From Paenibacillus tyrphae (GTDB lineage: Bacteria; Bacillota; Bacilli; Paenibacillales; NBRC-103111), in the NCBI RefSeq assembly GCF_000722545.1, contig NZ_JNVM01000015.1, forward strand, positions 1 to 64,000: a stretch of 64,000 nt of DNA, in the 5' to 3' direction. This document shows positions 50,032 through 57,774 of this stretch, one piece after another. The stretch's first letter is position 1. Each line of letters starts with the position of its first letter. Under the pieces are notes generated by a model, which was not told the DNA's origin, did not search any database, and saw only the letters and a list, made by a program, of their open reading frames with translations. The translations under genes were made by a program, and so were the position numbers.

Positions 50032-50346
50032 ATGAATCCAGCAAACCAAATGAAGCACAGCCGGCCTTACCCGTCCGCCCGGCAAATTCGCCGCACCTGC
50101 AGCCGGGAGCTGTACCGCGCCCGCAAAAAGCTGGGACGTTACATCCCTCAGCCAGCAGTAGCGCAGGCAGAGGAGCTGTATTACAAAAAGGTGCTGCTGA
50201 ACCTGACTTACATTTCGGAACACGCGGACAATCGCAAGGTGCTGGCCGATTGGTTCGACGAGAACGTATGCGGCGAAGTCGCCGCCTTATGGGAAGTGGA
50301 ATCGGACGCTTTGGCCAAAGCGTTCCGGGACTCGTTCGGGGGCTGA
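50032..50346 (+). CDS. Small basic hypothetical protein (104 aa)
   Basis: The protein has a basic N-terminus (PYPSARQIRRTCSRELYRARKKLG) and an acidic C-terminal half (YISEHADNRKVLADWFDENV). It resembles a conserved Paenibacillus protein sometimes named dehydrogenase without evidence; no dinucleotide fold is visible here. An ATG 12 bases upstream (50020) is an alternative start; AAGGAG overlaps it closely, so the second ATG is preferred with low certainty. Confidence 0.6.
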   Translation: MNPANQMKHSRPYPSARQIRRTCSRELYRARKKLGRYIPQPAVAQAEELYYKKVLLNLTYISEHADNRKVLADWFDENVCGEVAALWEVESDALAKAFRDSFGG

Positions 50347-50454
50347 CGCCAAGCGGGTCCCTCTTTTTTTTATCCGCCCGGCAGCAAGATTGCATAACCG
50401 TCCTTCGGAAGACAAACAATACCTTTGTTTACCTGAAAAGGAGGTACGAAGGGA

Positions 50455-51225
50455 ATGGATGTCGTAATTCGCAGCGGACGGGGAATCGGACTGCTGGCCG
50501 TCCTCTTGACGCTCCTGATCGCGGGATGCGGCGAGGAAAAACCGGTCAAAGTCGGGATAGAAAGCAATTTCCGCCCGTTCACGTATACCGAGGACGGAGA
50601 AAACAAGGGGTTCGAAGTGGAGCTGTGGAAAGCGATCGCACAAAAAGCGAACCTGCAATACGAGCTAGTTCCGATGACGCAAGGGGAACTGAGCAAAGCC
50701 GTGAAATCCGGCCAAGTGGACATGGCGATCGCGGGGATGACCGTCAACAAAGCCCGCAAGGATAACTTTGCGTTTTCCGATCCGTATTTTCAGACCGGGC
50801 TGGTCCTGCTTACCGCTTCGGACAACGAGGAAATTAAAAACAAGGACGATCTGACCGGGAAAGTCATAGGAACCAAAAGCGGCTCGACCTCTTATATTTA
50901 TGCCGGCGGAATCCAAGGCACCAAAGAGGTCAGGGGCTATCCCGATATCTCGGATGCTTACACCGACTTGAAAAATAAAAAGCTGGACGCGGTCATTTTC
51001 GACGAGCGCAACGTCCATCATTTCCTGCAAAACGATGGGGAAGGCAAAGTGAAGATGGTCGGGGAAGTGCTGAACAAAGAAAGCTACGCCGTTGTCACGA
51101 AAAAGAAAAACAAGCACCTCGGGAGAATCAACGGCGCAATCGAAACTCTCGGCAAAGACGGAACGTACGAAGCTTTATACGTGAAGTGGTTCGGCAGCAA
51201 GCCTAAGAAGCTGCCGGGTCAGTAG
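50455..51225 (+). CDS. Amino-acid-type ABC transporter substrate-binding lipoprotein
   Basis: The 256-residue protein is a family-3 solute-binding protein. It has a lipobox LIAGC (C25), KVGIESNFRPFTYTEDGENKGFEVELWKAIA, and the ligand-site segment DMAIAGMTVNKARKDNFAFSDPYF. It resembles GlnH-type glutamine or polar amino acid binders. No permease or ATPase is adjacent, so it must work with subunits encoded elsewhere or act as a sensor. AAAAGGAGG lies about ten bases before the ATG. Confidence 0.87.
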   Translation: MDVVIRSGRGIGLLAVLLTLLIAGCGEEKPVKVGIESNFRPFTYTEDGENKGFEVELWKAIAQKANLQYELVPMTQGELSKAVKSGQVDMAIAGMTVNKARKDNFAFSDPYFQTGLVLLTASDNEEIKNKDDLTGKVIGTKSGSTSYIYAGGIQGTKEVRGYPDISDAYTDLKNKKLDAVIFDERNVHHFLQNDGEGKVKMVGEVLNKESYAVVTKKKNKHLGRINGAIETLGKDGTYEALYVKWFGSKPKKLPGQ

Positions 51226-51233
51226 TCCTTTCA

Positions 51234-51250
51234 GGCCGCGATCCGCGGCC
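51234..51250 (+). terminator. Hairpin after the solute-binding gene
   Basis: GGCCGCG-ATC-CGCGGCC is a perfect seven-pair hairpin nine bases past the stop codon. It lacks a T-run, because sequence of the adjacent palindromic element begins almost directly after it. Confidence 0.55.
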
Positions 51251-51256
51251 TCTGAG

Positions 51257-51452
51257 TGTCGAAAAAGTGATCAATTGAGGTAATAGGGGGTGGGGTATCT
51301 ACTTCCGGTCGCTCTTGTCTGCAGGAAATTTTCATTAGAATCCGCTTAACAGCGGGTATTTCCCGCAGACAAAGGCGAACGCTATCGCTCCTCCAGTAGA
51401 TACCCCACCTCCGTATGTTTCTCTATTTCAATTAAAAACCTCTTTCTCAACA
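51257..51452. mobile_element. 196-bp MITE-like palindromic element
   Basis: The ends are imperfect inverted repeats (TGTCGAAAAAG... and ...CTTTCTCAACA). Inside them GGTGGGGTATCTACT (51289-51303) pairs perfectly with AGTAGATACCCCACC (51395-51409), and TTGTCTGC / GCAGACAA and GGAAAT / ATTTCC continue the stem. No reading frame is present. Flanking CTGAG copies (51252-51256 and 51455-51459) could be a target duplication, offset by two bases on the right. A non-autonomous IS-derived element is the best reading. Confidence 0.6.
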
Positions 51453-51481
51453 GCCTGAGGCCCGCGATTCGCGGCCTTTTC
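51453..51481 (+). terminator. GC hairpin with T-run right of the palindromic element
   Basis: GGCC-CGCG-ATT-CGCG-GCC followed by TTTTC. It nearly copies the hairpin at 51234-51250 and may be the displaced or duplicated terminator of the solute-binding gene. It also serves as the 3' boundary of the convergent SDR gene. Confidence 0.55.
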
Positions 51482-52153
51482 TCATTTATAACCGGAAGCC
51501 AGCGCTTCGATCCGGTCCGACGGGTACACATGGGTCCCTGGGATGCCGCGGAGCGCCGCTTCGAGCATGCCCTTGGCCACCGTTCGCGCGGCGATCGGCT
51601 TGTACGGCCGCAGCGGCCCGCGCATGGCAAAACCGGCGGCTCGGGACAGAAGCGCAGCCATGCGCTCCCCGAAGCGGACCTCTTCCCGCTCGCCAAGCAG
51701 CAGCGAAGGACGGAAAATATGCAGCGACGGCAGCCCGAGCGTCCTAAGCCCCTCTTCGGCTTCGCCTTTGACCCGGCTGTAAAAAAAGGCCGACTGCTTG
51801 TCCGCTCCGATGGCCGTGACGATGAGAAATTGCGCGGCACCCGAGACGGACGCCAGCCGGCCGAGCTCCATCGGATAGCCGTAGTCGACCTTACGGAATT
51901 GCTCCTGCGTCTTCGCCTTCTTGATCGTCGTCCCGAGGGCGCAGAACACGTCGGCACCCTCGAAGCCGGCAGCTGCCTCGTCAGCCAGACGGTCGAAGGA
52001 AATGACGCGCTGTTCGAGCTTCGGATGCCGGATTTCCGAGGCGGTCCGTACCAACGTGACCACCCGATCGTAAGCGGAATGCGCCAGAAGCAAGTTTACC
52101 AGTTCGCGCCCGACAAGACCTGTGCTCCCTGCAACGATGGCATGCTTGGCCAT
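51482..52153 (-). CDS. NAD(P)-binding atypical SDR-family protein
   Basis: The 223-residue protein has an N-terminal dinucleotide-binding motif AIVAGSTGLVGRELVNLLL and the segment FLIVTAIGADKQSAFFYSRVKGEAE, where a YxxxK-like pair (YSRVK) sits. A typical Asn near FCALGTT is not obvious. It belongs with NAD(P)H-binding, Oxidoreductase HTATIP2-like proteins. The reaction is unknown. The start at 52153 follows a purine-rich stretch; the long upstream frame overlaps the neighbouring gene and is rejected. It follows the DUF3298 gene by 64 bp. Confidence 0.8.
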   Translation of the reverse strand: MAKHAIVAGSTGLVGRELVNLLLAHSAYDRVVTLVRTASEIRHPKLEQRVISFDRLADEAAAGFEGADVFCALGTTIKKAKTQEQFRKVDYGYPMELGRLASVSGAAQFLIVTAIGADKQSAFFYSRVKGEAEEGLRTLGLPSLHIFRPSLLLGEREEVRFGERMAALLSRAAGFAMRGPLRPYKPIAARTVAKGMLEAALRGIPGTHVYPSDRIEALASGYK

Positions 52154-52217
52154 AGTTTCGCCTCGCCTTCCTATGGTTATCGAATTGCAGCAACAAAGCC
52201 GGCGACCTAAAAACCGT

Positions 52218-52844
52218 TCAATGGTAGGCCAACAAAGCGACCGGACCGTTCGGATTGAGAATATCGGCGACTTCCGTAAAAGGGATTTCAAAAGTCGGAA
52301 AACCGTAGACATACGGCGTATATTCATACAATTGAAAATAGATGCCGATGGCGCGGTCCGTCAAATAAAAATCTTGATCGGGACGGATCGAACGAAATTC
52401 CGTGAGCATCGGAAAATCCTGCTCCTTGAACCTGCGGCGAATAATGGCCGACAGCCGGCGGACATAATCGCTTCCCGGCTTGAACAGGTCCTTTAATTGA
52501 TACTCCGTACCGTCCCGCAAATTAAACGTCTGCGAGCTCTGATAAGTAATGCCGTGCGCCGCTCCCTGAGCGTACCCGTAAACGTCGTACAGCAAGCTGA
52601 GCAGGCCGTTTTTATGCAGCTTGACCTTATAGCTGCCCGATACCGTTTTGGTCGGGTCCTGCACGAAGCCCTGCATGCGGATCAGCTTGTAAATAGCGTC
52701 CAGAATCGAATGATTGACGATCCGCTGGACGAGCCGGTTTTGAAGTCCCAGCACCTGCGGATATTTCACGTCAAGTCTGGGCTTCGCCAACCGGCGGGTC
52801 ACGATACGCTCCCGCCTTGCCCGTTCATGCTCCTCCCATTCCAC
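52218..52844 (-). CDS. DUF3298-type protein
   Basis: The 208-residue protein contains the DUF3298 pattern: YDVYGYAQGAAHGITYQSSQTFNLRDGTEYQLKDLF, then the YFQLYEYTPYVYGFPTFEIPFTEV closing segment. DUF3298 occurs in RsiV and PdaC-type extracellular proteins. Unusually, no signal peptide or anchor is seen here, so it may be cytoplasmic or secreted by another route. A GTG start at 52844 follows AAGGAGGCGG. Its function is unknown. Confidence 0.72.
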   Translation of the reverse strand: MEWEEHERARRERIVTRRLAKPRLDVKYPQVLGLQNRLVQRIVNHSILDAIYKLIRMQGFVQDPTKTVSGSYKVKLHKNGLLSLLYDVYGYAQGAAHGITYQSSQTFNLRDGTEYQLKDLFKPGSDYVRRLSAIIRRRFKEQDFPMLTEFRSIRPDQDFYLTDRAIGIYFQLYEYTPYVYGFPTFEIPFTEVADILNPNGPVALLAYH

Positions 52845-52951
52845 TGCGTCCCCGCCTCCTTAAGCGCCTCCAAGGCCGATGACCCCAGTATATGCAGGCT
52901 TTCGCCCGGAGGTGAAAAGGCAGGTCCCGCTCCTGAACGCGTGGCGTCCGA

Positions 52952-54571
52952 TCAGCCGTCTCCCGGCGGACTGGATTCCCATTCGACCCGGTTGCGGCCG
53001 AGCTGCTTGGCCCGGTATAGCGCTTTGTCACCTTCTTCGATCATTTGCTCCAGCAGCAGTTTCGCATCCGCCCCTTCGTCCAAGCCTGTGCACGCTGCGC
53101 CGCCGATGCTAACCGTTAGCGCGATGCGTATGCCGTTCGCTTCATAAGGCTCTGCGGCAACGGTCCTGCGGATTGTCTCCGCCAAGGCTCCGGCCTGCAC
53201 CGCGCCCAGGCGCAGCGCAAGCACCATAAATTCTTCTCCGCCGTACCGGGCGGCTAATTCGTCGCCTCCCGTCTGCCTCTGCAGCACGCCCGCCACATGC
53301 CGCAGCACCCGGTCTCCGATCAAATGGCCATGCGTGTCATTGACCTGCTTGAAATAATCGATGTCGATTAACAATACCGAGCAGGGATCCCCCGCTTCCA
53401 AAGCCCGAAGCAGCCGATGGTTGCCGTTCTGCATCATATACCGGCGGTTGTACAGTTCGGTGAGCGGATCGATCATAGCCGACTCCTCGAGCAGCTTGAC
53501 CGTCGTTTTCAGCTTACGGCTCATCAGGTTGTACGTATCGCACAGCTCCTGAAGCTCGGCAGGGGCATGCTTAAAGACGGCATGGTCGATGCGGTACCCA
53601 TATTGCCCTTCTTTGATGATGCGGGTGCCCTGCAGCAAAAATTCAAGCGGACGTTCAATCCGCCGCGTGAGAACAACGATACCGCTGAAGCTCAGGATCA
53701 GCGTGGCCAACGTTATGGCAATGAAAACAAACATCAGCCTGTACAAGTTTGCATACAGTTCCTTCTTGCTCACTTCGCCCACCAGAAGCCAGCGGTGGCC
53801 GGCTATCCATTGATACGACCCGAACACGCTGTCTCCCTTGTAGTTAGCATACGCCTCCTTCGAGACCGATTGCACCGCTGCCCGGCGCGTAATCTCCGTC
53901 GAGATCTGCCGCGGGTTCGAGCGTATATCGTCGATAAAGCGCGGCTTCGTCACCGGCACGCCTACCCGGTCGAGGAGATAAAAATCCGCCGTCTCCCCGG
54001 AATTCAGGGAACTTACCACACGCTGAATCGTCTCCAGCTTGACCGAGCCGAGCAGCAGCCCGGTCCATCGTCCCTCCTGGTCATAAGTCGGGGCGGAGAA
54101 AATAATGACCGGTTCGCCGGATGCTTTGCCGATGATGACATCGGACATCGACGATTTGCCCTGTTTCGCAGCCCAATAGTAATCGCGCTCGTTGACCTTG
54201 ACACCCGTAGCCGAATTGGTATCCACTTCCGTGACACCGTCTGCGTTCACATAGGATAGCGAAGAGAACTCTCTCTGCAATACGGTGAAATCGCGGAAAA
54301 TTTCCTCCATCAAGGGCTTGTTCAGCTTTCTGACAGCGTCATCCTCGGCAAACAGACGCATATCCAGCGTCCGCTCCTGCACCCACCGCTCGATGAACAA
54401 CGTCTGCAGGTTCAGCTTATCCGATAAATTATGCAGCTCCTCCGCCTGAATCTCCTGTTGATACAATATATAAAAGGCGATGTTGATCGAAAGCCCGAGC
54501 ATGAGAATGGCCAGCGCAATCCATAGACGAAAACGCTGCTTCACCGTCCGGGGCCGCATGAAGTGAATCAT
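52952..54571 (-). CDS. Membrane diguanylate cyclase: dCache, HAMP, GGDEF
   Basis: The 539-residue protein has two transmembrane helices (about 15-37 and 280-300) enclosing a dCache sensor domain. A HAMP segment and a C-terminal GGDEF domain follow. The active-site motif is GGEEF, within ARYGGEEFMVLAL. The residues in the I-site position read GGDE instead of RxxD, so product inhibition is probably lost. It should make cyclic di-GMP in response to an external ligand. GGAGAGGG lies a few bases before the ATG. Confidence 0.92.
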   Translation of the reverse strand: MIHFMRPRTVKQRFRLWIALAILMLGLSINIAFYILYQQEIQAEELHNLSDKLNLQTLFIERWVQERTLDMRLFAEDDAVRKLNKPLMEEIFRDFTVLQREFSSLSYVNADGVTEVDTNSATGVKVNERDYYWAAKQGKSSMSDVIIGKASGEPVIIFSAPTYDQEGRWTGLLLGSVKLETIQRVVSSLNSGETADFYLLDRVGVPVTKPRFIDDIRSNPRQISTEITRRAAVQSVSKEAYANYKGDSVFGSYQWIAGHRWLLVGEVSKKELYANLYRLMFVFIAITLATLILSFSGIVVLTRRIERPLEFLLQGTRIIKEGQYGYRIDHAVFKHAPAELQELCDTYNLMSRKLKTTVKLLEESAMIDPLTELYNRRYMMQNGNHRLLRALEAGDPCSVLLIDIDYFKQVNDTHGHLIGDRVLRHVAGVLQRQTGGDELAARYGGEEFMVLALRLGAVQAGALAETIRRTVAAEPYEANGIRIALTVSIGGAACTGLDEGADAKLLLEQMIEEGDKALYRAKQLGRNRVEWESSPPGDG

Positions 54572-54706
54572 GGACCCTCTCCTCTCCCAAGTAATGTCCC
54601 CAACAAATTGACATTGTACAAACCTGTATTTTTTTTTATACTTTAGAATGCATTATTTGTTTCGGTCCGCCAGTATTTAACTTGACGTCGTAAGGAGAAT
54701 TTGCTC

Positions 54707-55468
54707 GTGGAACTGCCCTCATTCGATATGATTTTGTTTCTCGTTATTGTCGGGTTCGCCGCCGCCTTCATCGACTCCGTCGTGGGTGGAGGAGGACTCA
54801 TAGCCGTTCCCGCGCTGATGTTCACCGGGCTTCCGACCAATATGGTGCTCGGAACGAACAAGCTGGGGGGAACGCTATCCTCTTTAACCAGCACCGTCTC
54901 CTTTTTATTTTCCGGCAAAATTAACGGCAAGCTGGTGCTGCTCCTGTTTCCGCTGTCCTTCATCGGATCGGCTCTCGGCACGTATACGATCCATCTGGTG
55001 CCGTCCACCTTCTTGAAGCCGCTGGTGGTCGGTCTTCTGATCGTCATTCTCATCTATACGCTGCTGAAAAAAAACTGGGACGGATCGGGACAGCAGGTCC
55101 GGTTCACGTTCGCCCGCGGGCTTGCGACGGCGGTATGCGCGTTCGCTTTAGGTTTTTACGACGGATTTTTCGGCCCCGGCACCGGCTCGTTCCTGCTCTT
55201 TCTATTTCTGATGCTGGGATTTGATTTCGTAGGCGCTTCGGCCAATGCCAAGGTGCTCAACCTCGCCAGCAACATCGCTTCCTTGGCGTCGTTCTTCTGG
55301 TTAAAGTCGGTGCATCTCGGCTACGGTCTGCCGATGGGCTTGTCCATGATCGCCGGCTCGCTTGTCGGCTCGCAGGTTGCCATCCGCAAAGGCTCCAAGT
55401 ATGTGAAGCCGCTGTTTATCGGAATTACCGTCATCTTAATCGGCAAGCAAATTTGGGATATGCTATAA
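54707..55468 (+). CDS. TSUP (TauE/SafE) family permease
   Basis: The 253-residue protein has eight hydrophobic helices and both TSUP repeats: IDSVVGGGGLIAVPALM near the N-terminus and GFYDGFFGPGTGSFLLFLF in the second half. Members move sulfite, sulfonates or related anions; the substrate is undetermined. A GTG start at 54707 has AAGGAG nine bases upstream, better than the TTG six bases earlier. It ends in a strong bidirectional hairpin. Confidence 0.88.
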   Translation: MELPSFDMILFLVIVGFAAAFIDSVVGGGGLIAVPALMFTGLPTNMVLGTNKLGGTLSSLTSTVSFLFSGKINGKLVLLLFPLSFIGSALGTYTIHLVPSTFLKPLVVGLLIVILIYTLLKKNWDGSGQQVRFTFARGLATAVCAFALGFYDGFFGPGTGSFLLFLFLMLGFDFVGASANAKVLNLASNIASLASFFWLKSVHLGYGLPMGLSMIAGSLVGSQVAIRKGSKYVKPLFIGITVILIGKQIWDML

Positions 55469-55473
55469 ACGCC

Positions 55474-55521
55474 GCAGAGAGGTCGTTACGCCTGAGGAAA
55501 ACAGGCTTGCGACCTCTCTGC
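55474..55521. terminator. Bidirectional hairpin between convergent genes
   Basis: GCAGAGAGGTCG and CGACCTCTCTGC (12 bp, perfect) enclose GCCTG/CAGGC. T-runs are weak on both sides, but the position between convergent stops fits a shared terminator. Confidence 0.65.
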
Positions 55522-55559
55522 ATAGCATTCGACATTTTCCTTCCAAATCCCTCTTTTTC

Positions 55560-55850
55560 TCATCCGCCAAAGACCATGCATGTTGACAGATGATCCGTCG
55601 GCCAAATTTGCCTCTTCTGATTGCTGGTCAACTCGGCGTACGGATCGCGCACCACATGCGGATCGCTCACCGGACGAAGGTCCTCCCATACGCATTCGAC
55701 GCCTTTCCCGCTCGCTTCCCCCGCATACATGCGGCAGCCGCTGCAAAAAGCTTGTTTTTGTTCATCGTCCAGCTTCACGACTCTATTCCGCAGACAGCAG
55801 TACACCTGGCCGTCCGGATCGCTCAGATTGATATGTCTCACTTCTCTCAC
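55560..55850 (-). CDS. Small cysteine-containing hypothetical protein (96 aa)
   Basis: I do not recognise this protein. It has CC and CSGCRMYAGE segments plus later lone cysteines (VECVWEDL, STCMVFGG) that could bind zinc. It opens with REVRHINLSDPDGQVYCCLRNRVVKL. A GTG start at 55850 has AAAGGAG seven bases upstream; an ATG 18 bases upstream would place that site inside the gene. It is a single gene convergent with the TSUP permease. Confidence 0.6.
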   Translation of the reverse strand: MREVRHINLSDPDGQVYCCLRNRVVKLDDEQKQAFCSGCRMYAGEASGKGVECVWEDLRPVSDPHVVRDPYAELTSNQKRQIWPTDHLSTCMVFGG

Positions 55851-55941
55851 GTGCATGCTCCTTTCCATTGAACACTAAAAAGGTAATACCCATTATATAT
55901 GCGGACGAACCGGGATATGTGTAATTTTTAAAAAAAGATGG

Positions 55942-55998
55942 TTGATCCGGAAGCAAAGTTGATCTATAATGAACTCAACCTAATTATCGTTAGTTAGG
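55942..55998 (+). promoter_or_regulatory. Promoter and TetR operator of the TetR-SugE operon
   Basis: TTGATC (55942-55947) and TATAAT (55965-55970) are 17 bp apart. Just downstream, CCTAATTATC|GTTAGTTAGG (55979-55998) is a 20-bp palindrome matching in 16 positions, covering the start region and touching the ribosome-binding site. Binding there would block transcription. Confidence 0.75.
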
Positions 55999-56010
55999 AA
56001 GGTGTTTGTT

Positions 56011-56601
56011 ATGACAGTTCACAAAATCAAGGCATCCGCGCTGCGGCTCTTCTCGCAGAACAGCTACGACGCGGTGCCGCTATCGGAAATCGCCAAGGAG
56101 GTCGGGATCAAGACGCCTTCGCTCTACGCGCATTTCAAGAGCAAGGAAGAGTTGTTCCTGGCCGTCTACGACGATTGTCTGGCCGAGCACGCCTCCCGTG
56201 TCCGGCAATTGACCGAGAAGCTGACCGGGCTCGACACAGAGCAAAAACTGCGGACGATTCTGCATGACGTGTGCCGCACCTACTTGCTTAGCGAGGAATA
56301 TTCGACCTTTCTTAAGCGGACGATGCTGTTCCCGCCGAATTCGCTGCAGGAGGTGCTGCGCGATCGGTTTGCCGCATCGGAGGAGCAGCTTACCAGGCTG
56401 CTGCAAAAGGTTTTCGAGGAGGGTATGGTCTCAGGCGTGCTGCGACGCGAGCGCTCCGAGGATTTGATCGCCTCGTTCTACTGCCTGCTGGACGGTTCGT
56501 TCCTGCAGCAGTTCTATTATCGGCCCGACGACTGGGAGCATCGGCTGACGGCCGTTTGGGGAATCTATTGGAAAGGTATTTCGGAAGACAGAACATCCTA
56601 G
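56011..56601 (+). CDS. TetR-family regulator
   Basis: The 196-residue protein has the TetR HTH (ASALRLFSQNSYDAVPLSEIAKEVGIKTPSLYAHFKSKEELF) and a helical ligand domain. The ATG at 56011 has AAGGTG six bases upstream. It is the first gene of an operon with a small multidrug-resistance transporter 16 bp downstream, and a palindrome lies in its promoter. Autoregulation and induction by a cationic substrate are likely. Confidence 0.9.
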   Translation: MTVHKIKASALRLFSQNSYDAVPLSEIAKEVGIKTPSLYAHFKSKEELFLAVYDDCLAEHASRVRQLTEKLTGLDTEQKLRTILHDVCRTYLLSEEYSTFLKRTMLFPPNSLQEVLRDRFAASEEQLTRLLQKVFEEGMVSGVLRRERSEDLIASFYCLLDGSFLQQFYYRPDDWEHRLTAVWGIYWKGISEDRTS

Positions 56602-56617
56602 AGGAGAGCGATTTATT

Positions 56618-56932
56618 ATGGCATGGGTTTATTTGACGATTGCAGGGGTTATGGAGGTCGTATGGGCGATCGGCTTAAAATATACGCAAGGCTGGACTCG
56701 GCTTTGGCCGAGCGTCGTGACAATCGCAGGAATGATTGTCAGCTTTTATTTTCTGTCTCAAGCGCTCAAGACGCTGCCGATCGGCACGGCTTACGCGATA
56801 TGGACCGGCATCGGCGCGTTAGGTACGGTAATTGTGGGGATGTTTTTTCTCGGCGAGCCGCGCGATCTGCTGCGGGTTCTCTTCCTGCTGTGCATCGTCG
56901 GCGGCATCGTCGGCTTGAAGGCAACGGCATAA
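56618..56932 (+). CDS. sugE: SMR transporter, SugE/Gdx (guanidinium exporter) type
   Basis: The 104-residue, four-helix protein has the essential E13 in GVMEVVWAIGLKYTQGW and LPIGTAYAIWTGIGALGT. Both match the SugE/Gdx branch rather than EmrE. Gdx proteins export guanidinium or small cations by proton exchange. Most known gdx genes are under guanidine riboswitches; here a TetR operon takes that role. AGGAG lies about ten bases before the ATG. Confidence 0.88.
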   Translation: MAWVYLTIAGVMEVVWAIGLKYTQGWTRLWPSVVTIAGMIVSFYFLSQALKTLPIGTAYAIWTGIGALGTVIVGMFFLGEPRDLLRVLFLLCIVGGIVGLKATA

Positions 56933-56959
56933 TCTCATACGGCGTACGCCAAAAGGCAA

Positions 56960-56993
56960 AGAGCCGCTGTCTCCAAAACGGAGCGGCGGCTCT
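56960..56993. terminator. Hairpin between sugE and yyaC
   Basis: AGAGCCGC/GCGGCTCT with inner CTCC/GGAG pairs. The minus-strand side is followed by TTTGCCTTTT, so it best serves yyaC but can stop both transcripts. Confidence 0.7.
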
Positions 56994-57056
56994 ATTGCTG
57001 CGGGACGGCATCCGGCGGCGCATGGCACAGCGGCCGTGCGGATAGGCCGCCTTTTT

Positions 57057-57617
57057 TCATGCTTCTTCTCTGATCTGCGGACAAGCCGCTTCCTCCGGCG
57101 GGAATACGCTACGGATGGCCGAGACGACTTCTCTGGCCATGTTCATGACGCGGAATAAGGAAGTGCTTTGCAGGATCGCGTATTTTTGCCCGGCATCTAC
57201 ATTGACGATCCCGGCAATCGAGTAGTCGCCGACGTGCGGGAGCTGCTTGCCGACCGACTTGCCCGGCTCCAGCGGACGGTTGGATACCTGGTACCAGGCT
57301 AATGAGGCGGCCTGGCCGAGACAAGCGTCGATCGCAATCACGGTTTTCCCCTGCGGAATTTCATTCAGCCGCTCCCGCATATTGCTTGCATCGAACGGAT
57401 GGGCAAGCGTACCGACCACATGCGAATACCCCGCTTCCTGCAGCATCGTCCCGGCCAACGGTCCGAGGGCGTCGCCCGTCGAGCGGTCGGTGCCGATGCA
57501 CAGAAACACCAAGTCTTCCGCCGTCAGGCCGCGCGTTCGAATCATGCGCAAAAAATCGGGCAGCTCGGCAGCCTTCAGCTTCTTGCGGAATAACGGCTGC
57601 GCCTGCTCATTCGTCAT
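57057..57617 (-). CDS. yyaC: YyaC-type sporulation protein (GPR-like protease fold)
   Basis: The 186-residue protein matches YyaC, a spore-associated relative of the GPR and HybD peptidases. It shows LVFLCIGTDRSTGDALGPLAGTML near the N-terminus, VVGTLAHPFDASNMRERL and VIAIDACLG, which place the conserved acidic residues. In Firmicutes YyaC is made in the forespore; its exact substrate is not settled. A GGGGAAA site precedes the ATG. It is transcribed alone. Confidence 0.88.
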   Translation of the reverse strand: MTNEQAQPLFRKKLKAAELPDFLRMIRTRGLTAEDLVFLCIGTDRSTGDALGPLAGTMLQEAGYSHVVGTLAHPFDASNMRERLNEIPQGKTVIAIDACLGQAASLAWYQVSNRPLEPGKSVGKQLPHVGDYSIAGIVNVDAGQKYAILQSTSLFRVMNMAREVVSAIRSVFPPEEAACPQIREEA

Positions 57618-57682
57618 TGCGTTTCCCCTTTCCGTTGTTTTTTATATAGTAGCATACTGCATAGGAATACCGCTTTCAATAT

Positions 57683-57712
57683 TTGTTCCGACAGCTCTAG
57701 ACATGCTATAAT
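57683..57712 (+). promoter_or_regulatory. Promoter of the glycosyltransferase gene
   Basis: TTGTTC (57683-57688) and TATAAT (57707-57712) are 18 bp apart. The position makes a GTG start at 57727 improbable and supports translation from the ATG at 57775. Confidence 0.6.
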
Positions 57713-57774
57713 TCGGACAAAGCAAGGTGAGCGCAAATACAGCTCAGAATCGGCGGAAGGCAGGGATCAACCCG

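Noticed and set aside
55868..56010. Guanidine riboswitch upstream of the TetR-sugE operon
   Set aside because: The region is only about 140 bp, has a normal promoter and a TetR-like palindrome, and shows none of the conserved guanidine aptamer sequences.
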